Assembly: GCA_964468475.1 (NCBI GenBank)
Contig: CAYXUL010000039.1
Location: forward strand, 1 to 29,964
Reading direction: 5' to 3'
Length of the DNA: 29,964 bases
Source of the DNA: JBECKX01 sp964468475
GTDB lineage: Bacteria; Zixibacteria; MSB-5A5; CAIYYT01
Shown here piece by piece: positions 1 through 4,968 of this stretch (positions are counted from its first letter, which is position 1; the number at the start of each line of letters is the position of its first letter). The notes beneath the pieces are model-generated. The model made no database searches, had not been told where the DNA came from, and saw nothing but the letters and a program-made list of their open reading frames with translations. The position numbers and the translations under genes are program-made.

Positions 1-2
1 CC

Positions 3-1118
3 AGCGGCAGCGTTGATGAGACGATCATCGATTGCCAGGGTAACGGTGCAGAGCTCCATCTAGGGTTTGACTTGCATTCGGGTGAACTCAACACGACGGT
101 CATTGAGGGCATCACGATCATCAATGGAACAGGCATTCTTGATCCCGATGTTTCGTATACCAGAGGCGGCGCGATCAGAGCAAAGGGATCGTCGCCCACG
201 ATCAGCAATTGTAGATTCCTGAATTGCTCGGCATGGGAAGGTGGAGGCATTGCGGCAGTTCCGGCATATGGTGGAGGTAGCATCCCTACGATCTTCGCTT
301 CCAAAGCACGCATTGTAGGTTGCAACTTCGAAGATGACTCAGCCGCATCTGGTGGCGCTCTGTATTGTTACGGAAAATCCAGCTGTGACATTAGCAACTG
401 CGATTTTCTGAACAACGTTGCAACCAATGTTGGCGGGGCGGCGTTTTGTACTGCGGAATCCAACTCTGAATTCAGCTATTGCACTTTCGCTCACAATTCA
501 GCCCCAAATGGTGGTGCAGCATATTCCTATATCTCTCCTGTTTCTTTCGCAAATTGTACCATGGTTTTCAACAGTGCCCCCCTGGGTTCCCAGCTGAGTA
601 CTAATTTCAATTCCCCATCTTTCGTGGGCATGATCCTGGATAACTGCGTTCTCGCTTACGGCCGGGGAGGAGCCGCTATTAACTGCGGATGTCAGCTCGA
701 GTTTACCTGTACCGATATTTTCGGGAACGAAGGCGGCGACTGGGATCCCTGCGCGCTTGACCAGCTGGGCACAAACGGGAATTTCAGTAGTGACCCCATG
801 TTTTGCGATACGTTGAGCAATTCCTTCAACGTGCTTGCGGCTTCGCCGTGTGCGCCGGCCAACAACGACTGTAGTGTGATTATCGGAGCAAAGCCGGTAG
901 GGTGCAGTTTCCTCTGCGGCGATGTTAACGGCTCGGGGAGTGTATCTATAGGTGATGCTGTGTACCTTTTGACTTACATCTTTGGTAGTGGTCCGCCACC
1001 GCTCGATGATAGAGGCGGCGACGTCAATTGTGACCAGAAGGCCAGTATCACCGATGCTGTGTATCTGATCAATTATATCTTTTCAGGTGGTCCGGGGCCT
1101 TGCGCAGGCTGTCCATAG
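3..1118 (+). CDS. Secreted beta-helix protein with C-terminal dockerin-like module (5' truncated)
   Basis: The reading frame is open to the left edge, so the start lies outside the window; an internal TTG at 72 is not needed. About 300 residues of short Gly/Asn/Cys-rich repeats (patterns such as ISNCxF, GGGIA, GGALY, NNVATNVGGAAF) look like a right-handed parallel beta-helix of the pectate-lyase or polymorphic-membrane-protein kind. The last 60 residues are two dockerin-like repeats, each a calcium-loop sequence (DVNGSGSVSIGD and DVNCDQKASITD) followed by AVYLLTYIF or AVYLINYIF. Many paired cysteines suggest an extracytoplasmic, oxidised protein. The substrate or ligand is unknown; such helices bind or cleave polysaccharide or act as surface adhesins. 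The same C-terminal module recurs in the M23 gene at 24526. No cohesin gene is visible. The fold is my inference from repeat pattern; the dockerin call is firmer. Confidence 0.8.
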   Translation, partial: SGSVDETIIDCQGNGAELHLGFDLHSGELNTTVIEGITIINGTGILDPDVSYTRGGAIRAKGSSPTISNCRFLNCSAWEGGGIAAVPAYGGGSIPTIFASKARIVGCNFEDDSAASGGALYCYGKSSCDISNCDFLNNVATNVGGAAFCTAESNSEFSYCTFAHNSAPNGGAAYSYISPVSFANCTMVFNSAPLGSQLSTNFNSPSFVGMILDNCVLAYGRGGAAINCGCQLEFTCTDIFGNEGGDWDPCALDQLGTNGNFSSDPMFCDTLSNSFNVLAASPCAPANNDCSVIIGAKPVGCSFLCGDVNGSGSVSIGDAVYLLTYIFGSGPPPLDDRGGDVNCDQKASITDAVYLINYIFSGGPGPCAGCP

Positions 1119-1152
1119 TCTGCCAAGAGAGCGGTCAGCGTGTTGGTTTTCT

Positions 1153-1180
1153 GACCGGTGGCCCACCATTTATGGTGGGA
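1153..1180. repeat. Hairpin repeat type 2, copy 1
   Basis: GACCGGTGG is followed by CCCACCAT-TT-ATGGTGGG, a perfect 8-bp stem with a two-base loop at 1162-1179. A second, less perfect copy lies at 1421. No run of T follows, so it does not look like an intrinsic terminator of the upstream gene, though it could still stop or protect the mRNA end. Confidence 0.75.
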
Positions 1181-1265
1181 CTTTCCGTCAAACGCGTATG
1201 CAGAGAATTCGCTGAACACTACGAGTGTAACGTGCAATCTCTGATTATCTGTGCTCCCAAGCATC

Positions 1266-1411
1266 GTCATTCCGGCGGATGCCGGAATCCAGTCTAAAGT
1301 CTTTCCGATCTTGGTTTGATGCTAATCGCTAGTTTCATAGATAATGTAAAGATTGTGCCTGCGAGCTACCCAAGTTCTCATACTGGATACCCCGACCCGT
1401 CGGGGTATGAC
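1266..1411. repeat. REP-like doublet, diverged copy A
   Basis: The left arm (1266-1297) contains ATTCCGGC-GGAT-GCCGGAAT, a perfect 8-bp stem, then CCAGTCTAA. The right arm (1382-1411) starts ACTGGAT and carries a different but perfect 10-bp stem, ATACCCCGAC-CC-GTCGGGGTAT, then GAC. The layout (GTCA, stem, TCCAGT, spacer, ACTGGA, stem, TGAC) matches copies B and C, but spacer and right stem differ in sequence. Confidence 0.7.
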
Positions 1412-1420
1412 ACGTAATTG

Positions 1421-1448
1421 GACCGGTGGCCCACTATTCATGGCGGGA
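1421..1448. repeat. Hairpin repeat type 2, copy 2
   Basis: Starts with the same GACCGGTGGCCCAC as the copy at 1153 and ends ATGGCGGGA. The stem has one mismatch and one G-T pair, so it is a decayed relative of the first copy. It lies directly downstream of REP doublet A. Confidence 0.7.
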
Positions 1449-1487
1449 TTCCTGCTAAGCTGAAGCGAAACCTGAGGAAGTTTTCAT

Positions 1488-1515
1488 ACTGGATGCCGGC
1501 TTTCGCCGGTGTGAC
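1488..1515. repeat. Single REP-like right arm
   Basis: ACTGGATGCCGGCTTTCGCC and then GGTGTGAC repeats the right arm of copies B and C with small changes. The partner left arm is not clear, so this is either a solo arm or the end of a decayed doublet in the tandem unit. Confidence 0.7.
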
Positions 1516-1670
1516 TCGCATCCTATTTCGTATGGAGCGAGGCAGACTCTACTTCGTGGAAGAAAACTTGGCACGACTCTTGTAGCCCAGATGGGGCTTA
1601 TGTGCTGGCTTCCCTGAGACCTTGGAGTGTGAAGGCGCCAGCTATTGTTAAGCTAGATGCCCTCTATCAT

Positions 1671-1775
1671 GTCATTCCGGCGCACGCCGGAATCCAGTCT
1701 AAAAACTTTCTTCCTTCTTGACCATGCCGCAGAATGCAAACTCTTAGACTGGACACCGGCTTTCGCCGGTGTGAC
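1671..1775. repeat. REP-like doublet, copy B (105 bp)
   Basis: The left arm (1671-1702) is GTC then ATTCCGGCG-CA-CGCCGGAAT (perfect 9-bp stem) then CCAGTCTAA. The right arm (1744-1775) is TTAGACTGG then ACACCGGC-TTTC-GCCGGTGT (perfect 8-bp stem) then GAC. The arms are inverted relative to each other, so the unit has imperfect terminal inverted repeats around a 41-bp centre. It matches the copy at 1927 except near the last bases. REP/BIME-type elements of this kind are known to be moved by RAYT transposases; none is visible here. Confidence 0.85.
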
Positions 1776-1926
1776 TCGTATCTAGAAACGCCGGAAACGG
1801 TGGGCGCTCTGCCTCGTGCAGAGTTCGTGAAGTGTCGATCCAGCCCGCAAGGGCGCTTGTGAAGTGATCTCGCTGCTCACTCCGAGTGTGAATGCAATCT
1901 CTAAATTATGGCTAATCCCAGAGCAT

Positions 1927-2031
1927 GTCATTCCGGCGCACGCCGGAATCCAGTCTAAAAACTTTCTTCCTTCTTGACCATGCCGCAGAATGCAAACTCT
2001 TAGACTGGACACCGGCTTTCGCCGGTGAGAC
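1927..2031. repeat. REP-like doublet, copy C (105 bp)
   Basis: Same sequence as copy B over the whole 105 bp, including the centre, except that the right end reads GTGAGAC in place of GTGTGAC. Identity of the non-structured centre points to recent duplication, not just selection on the stems. The element ends 62 bp from the 3' end of the GIY-YIG gene. Confidence 0.85.
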
Positions 2032-2093
2032 CGCGTTGTTGTTACGCCCGAAAGACGACAGGGCTTCCCCGCCAAGCGTCTCTTCGTCCATGC

Positions 2094-2378
2094 TCACAAA
2101 TCATCGTACAGATCCCGCCACTCAGGGTTGAAGCCCTCGATCAATTCAATCTTCCAAATGCGTTTCCACTCTTTGAGCTGTTTTTCTCGAATGATCGCAG
2201 CGCGTATATCATCAGCCACCTCGTAATAGACTAGTCGATCCAGCCCATACCGCGCCGTAAACCCATCTACCACTTTATTCTTATGTTCCCAAACGCGTTT
2301 CTTCAGGTCAGACGTCACTCCGACGTAGAGCGTCCCGTTCCTTTGGTCGGTCAGTATGTAAACGTATCCCTGTGTCAT
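2094..2378 (-). CDS. Small GIY-YIG nuclease-domain protein
   Basis: A single-domain GIY-YIG protein of 94 residues. It starts MTQGYVYIL, followed by LYVGVTSDLKKRVWEHK, which gives the two-strand signature (GYVYIL and LYVGVT) and the downstream arginine, then REKQLKEWKR and a C-terminal NPEWRDLYDDL. This is the standard size and order for the short bacterial family related to YhbQ. The family cleaves or nicks DNA, but the role of these small members is not settled. I start at the ATG before TQGYVYIL; GTG codons up to 2396 are in frame and also possible, because AGGGAG sits too close to the ATG to decide. It follows the GT2 gene on the same strand by about 38 bp and lies beside REP doublets. 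Confidence 0.85.
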   Translation of the reverse strand: MTQGYVYILTDQRNGTLYVGVTSDLKKRVWEHKNKVVDGFTARYGLDRLVYYEVADDIRAAIIREKQLKEWKRIWKIELIEGFNPEWRDLYDDL

Positions 2379-2416
2379 CTCCCTTTGCACATACACGCGA
2401 CTTTGTTACACTATCT

Positions 2417-3139
2417 TCACTTCTTCAAATGCAGAATCAGCAGAATCCACGGCCGTACCATCGACCACCAGCCGGAGCCTGCCTTGATCTTGGAGTAGTT
2501 TTTGCCTTCTGCGGGGTAGGTCATGCCAACCGGTACTTCAGTGACCTTGAGGTTTTTCTTGAGGACGTAGTAATGGATGTAGTATTCCATCTCGTAGCGT
2601 CCCAGCCACTCCTGCTCGATATCCATACCGGTACGTTCGAAGATATCGAGGCGGTACGCGCGAAAGCCGCAGGTGACATCGGTTCCGTGAAACCCCATGA
2701 AGAGATTAACGATCCAGGTGAAGACCTTGATCAGCGCCGCCCGCTTGAACGGCAAATTCTCGCTACTGCCGCCTTCCAGGTAGCGCGAGCCCTGCACATA
2801 GTCGTAGCCGCGCTCCCGTATCGGCTCAATCAGGCGCGGCACTTCCGCTGGCGCCATTTTGCCGTTGCCTGCCATGATGATGATCGCGTCGTAGCCATGC
2901 TCGCGTCCATATTTGATTGCGGCGCGCAAACCGGCGCCGACGCCGAGGTTTTGTTCGTGACGCAGATAGGGGAGTCCTGACTTTCGAATTGTATCGACAG
3001 ACTCATCGGTAGAGCCGTCATCAATCAGCAGGATGTCATGGTTGCGATCTTCCGGGAATTGTGAGAGAACCGAGGCGATCTTGCCACCTTCATTGAAACA
3101 AAATACAACAGCAAGGAATCGCAACGAATCTGCGGTCAT
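2417..3139 (-). CDS. GT2-family glycosyltransferase
   Basis: A 240-residue GT-A fold enzyme like dolichyl-phosphate mannose synthase. Visible are VVFCFNEGGK near the start, the nucleotide-binding LLIDDGSTD (D40, D41), NLGVGAGLRAAI around residue 64, GSRYLEGG, and TCGFRAYR, where the acceptor loop lies. The usual D-x-D metal motif is replaced by MAGNGK at about 89-94. No hydrophobic tail pair is present, so it should act in the cytosol or at the membrane face. The neighbours (acetyltransferase, sugar oxidoreductase) place it in nucleotide-sugar or surface glycan synthesis; donor and acceptor are unknown. The start ATG has only a weak upstream GGGTGG. Confidence 0.88.
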   Translation of the reverse strand: MTADSLRFLAVVFCFNEGGKIASVLSQFPEDRNHDILLIDDGSTDESVDTIRKSGLPYLRHEQNLGVGAGLRAAIKYGREHGYDAIIIMAGNGKMAPAEVPRLIEPIRERGYDYVQGSRYLEGGSSENLPFKRAALIKVFTWIVNLFMGFHGTDVTCGFRAYRLDIFERTGMDIEQEWLGRYEMEYYIHYYVLKKNLKVTEVPVGMTYPAEGKNYSKIKAGSGWWSMVRPWILLILHLKK

Positions 3140-3222
3140 TGAGTGCCACCCGGAGCGTTAGCTGTATTGCAGCAGAATTTACTTGCGCGGAGTGAGCTGG
3201 AGGTGGAAATCACTCGTTCCCT

Positions 3223-3714
3223 TTAGCCAGTGGCGGCGACGTCGCGGAAATAGCGGGCGGGATTGCCTGCCCAGACTTGCCCCGCCGGCACGTTCTTGGT
3301 GACCACGCTGCCTGCGCCAATAATTGCCCCATCACCGATCTGGACGCCACCCAGAATCGTGGAGTTGGTCCCGATCGAGACATGATTGCCGACGCGCGTA
3401 TTTACGAAGCGGTCCTTCCAGTCTTCGTCGGTCTCCAATTCACCATCATCGCGCGTGGCCTGCGGGTAGTTATCGTTGATGAACATCACCCCGTGGCCGA
3501 TGAAACAGTAGTCGCCAATGGCGACACCATCGCATATGAACGTGTGTGAGGATACCTTGCAGCGCTTACCCACACTCGCATTTTTTTGAATTTCCACGAA
3601 CGGCCCGATCTTGGTTTCGTCACCCACTTCGCAGCCATACATATTGATGAACTTAGTAAGCTTGACATCTTTACCGAGCTTCACATCAGGCGCAATGCTA
3701 TTCCAATCCGACAT
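3223..3714 (-). CDS. Hexapeptide-repeat N-acetyltransferase (WbpD/WlbB-like)
   Basis: A left-handed beta-helix acyltransferase of 163 residues built of hexapeptide repeats (such as IGPFVE, IGDYCF, IGTNST, IGDGAI, IGAGSV), closing with AGNPARYFR. The stretch IGPFVEIQKNASVG and the central SSHTFICDGVAIGDYCFIGH resemble WbpD/WlbB, which acetylates the 3-amino group of a UDP-GlcNAc-derived uronate with acetyl-CoA. An insertion around NDNYPQATRDDGELETDEDW would lie over the active site. It sits between a Gfo/Idh/MocA oxidoreductase and a GT2 gene, as in such pathways. AGAGGA lies about 10 nt before the ATG. Exact substrate is inference; other sugar O- or N-acetyltransferases look similar. Confidence 0.85.
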   Translation of the reverse strand: MSDWNSIAPDVKLGKDVKLTKFINMYGCEVGDETKIGPFVEIQKNASVGKRCKVSSHTFICDGVAIGDYCFIGHGVMFINDNYPQATRDDGELETDEDWKDRFVNTRVGNHVSIGTNSTILGGVQIGDGAIIGAGSVVTKNVPAGQVWAGNPARYFRDVAATG

Positions 3715-3797
3715 ATAACTGAGTCCTCTTAATTGCTGAGCCGAAAATATCTGCAGTCACCCGCGTTCAGGCGTGACACTGTGACACTATACTTTAT

Positions 3798-4823
3798 CTA
3801 TATCTTAATTCTCGCTCCACCCTGTTTGAGCGATTTATCGGCCGCCTCGAGGATGCTCACGACATGGAGACCATCTTCACCCGATGTCAGCGGCTTGCGT
3901 TTCTCGTTGATGGCATCGACAAATTCCTTCGCAACCAGCTTAAGCGCTTCCGTGCTGTCAATCCTGGGCGCGCGCATGTCGCCGGTTCGATATTCGACCA
4001 GGGCTTTGTATACCTGCTCACGGTCTTCCTTGCCGGACGCATCGTGAAACTCGACCCGCTTGTCGTAGACTTTGATCTTCTCAGACGGCTCGGTGTCATC
4101 ATAAACGATCATCTGTTTGGTGCCACCGATCAGGGTCATGCGCACCTTCACCGGCGCCAGCCAGTTGACATGAATATGTGCCAGCAGGTTGTCCTCGTAC
4201 CACACTGTCAGGTAGCAGATGTTTTCGACCGACTGCCCATAATGGGCGAAACCGACGGCATTGACGGCGGTGGCGTGCTTCCCGGAAACATAATCACAAA
4301 TCGAAATGTCGTGTGGCGCCAGATCCCAGATCACGTTGATGTCGTGCTGAAACAGACCGAGATTGACCCGCACCGAATCGAAGTAGAGCATATCGCCGAT
4401 ATCGCCGCTGTCGACCAGGCTCTTGATCTTGCGCACCGCGCCGGTATAGAGGAAAGTGTGATCGACCATGATGGTCAGATTTTTCTTTGCAGCCAGCTCG
4501 AGAAGATCTTCGGCTTCGGCAACGGTCGATGTCAGTGGTTTCTCGAGGAATACATGTTTACCGGCTTCCAGTGCCATCTTGGCGAGACGGTGATGAGTAA
4601 AGACTGGCGTGGCAATGACTATCGCATCAATGTCGCTGTCATGAATCAGCTTATCGTCCGACTCAAAACCTTTAATTTTGGGGTAGCTGTTCTGGATAAA
4701 CTTGACACGGTCGGGCCGCTGATCGCAAATCCCCACAACCGTGCAGGCGTCGGGAAGCGCGCTGAAATTGCGGACAAGATTCGGTCCCCAGTAGCCAATG
4801 CCGATTATTCCAATTCCTAACAA
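3798..4823 (-). CDS. Gfo/Idh/MocA-family oxidoreductase (WbpB/WlbA-like)
   Basis: An NAD(P)-dependent sugar dehydrogenase of 341 residues. The N-terminal Rossmann motif is GIIGIGYWGPNLVRNF, the family lysine is in FLEKPLT, and the substrate-side helix contains DLAPHDISICDY with the usual histidine. I place the start at TTG 4823, because AAGGAG lies 7 nt before it and the protein then begins MLGIGIIGIGYWG; an upstream TTG at 4862 adds 13 residues with no family likeness. With the downstream acetyltransferase it resembles the WbpB-WbpD pair that makes 2,3-diacetamido uronates, but no aminotransferase is in the window. Oxidation of a UDP-sugar at C3 is the likely reaction; this is inferred from context. 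Confidence 0.87.
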   Translation of the reverse strand: MLGIGIIGIGYWGPNLVRNFSALPDACTVVGICDQRPDRVKFIQNSYPKIKGFESDDKLIHDSDIDAIVIATPVFTHHRLAKMALEAGKHVFLEKPLTSTVAEAEDLLELAAKKNLTIMVDHTFLYTGAVRKIKSLVDSGDIGDMLYFDSVRVNLGLFQHDINVIWDLAPHDISICDYVSGKHATAVNAVGFAHYGQSVENICYLTVWYEDNLLAHIHVNWLAPVKVRMTLIGGTKQMIVYDDTEPSEKIKVYDKRVEFHDASGKEDREQVYKALVEYRTGDMRAPRIDSTEALKLVAKEFVDAINEKRKPLTSGEDGLHVVSILEAADKSLKQGGARIKI

Positions 4824-4830
4824 AGTGCAA

Positions 4831-4836
4831 CTCCTT
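4831..4836 (-). promoter_or_regulatory. Ribosome binding site deciding TTG start of oxidoreductase
   Basis: AAGGAG on the minus strand, 7 nt before TTG 4823. It supports the short form of the protein over the TTG at 4862. Confidence 0.65.
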
Positions 4837-4968
4837 GAGGCTCGGTCAAAATTATCGCGCAATATAGTCCTGTTGCCGGAGGGTGTAAAGGGATTTTGGG
4901 ATTTGGGTTGCGGCTGGGAAGATGCATTTTCAAGGCTGAGAATCCCGGCGAATGGAGGATACCGATGC

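Larger units (their letters stand above)
1119..2093. other. Gene-free repeat region between dockerin gene and GIY-YIG gene
   Basis: This 975-bp stretch has no credible coding sequence. It holds several perfect stem-loops, two REP doublets, one diverged REP doublet, one single REP arm and two copies of a different hairpin. Sequence between the doublets is also related: pieces near 1222, 1626 and 1883 each contain GAGTGT-A followed by similar text, and TTTCGCCGGTGTGACTCG occurs at both 1501 and 1761. This indicates a diverged tandem unit of about 256-260 bp. The short open frames on both strands (peptides with HSGGCRNPV or DWIPACAGMT-like text) are the usual by-product of translating such repeats. 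Confidence 0.85.

Noticed and set aside
1162..1179. Perfect hairpin CCCACCAT-TT-ATGGTGGG as terminator of the dockerin gene
   Set aside because: No T-run follows, and a related hairpin recurs at 1421 away from any gene end, so it fits a repeat better.
1073..1297. Overlapping short open frames on both strands after the dockerin gene
   Set aside because: They run through hairpin repeats, have no ribosome site, and give peptides typical of translated repeats.
1153..2031. CRISPR array
   Set aside because: Repeats are long, internally palindromic and irregularly spaced, spacers are themselves related, and there are no cas genes.
1782..2131. Open frames on both strands over REP doublet C
   Set aside because: Peptides such as DWIPACAGMT and SFRRTPESS are known by-products of REP sequences, not proteins.
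2372..2980. 202-residue plus-strand open frame
   Set aside because: Antisense shadow of the GT2 gene.
3773..3788. Tandem GTGACACT repeat before the acetyltransferase gene
   Set aside because: Only two 8-bp units and no clear promoter beside it; could be an operator but there is too little to call it.
3864..4820. 318-residue plus-strand open frame
   Set aside because: It is antisense to the oxidoreductase, whose family motifs are clear, and it has no recognisable protein features.
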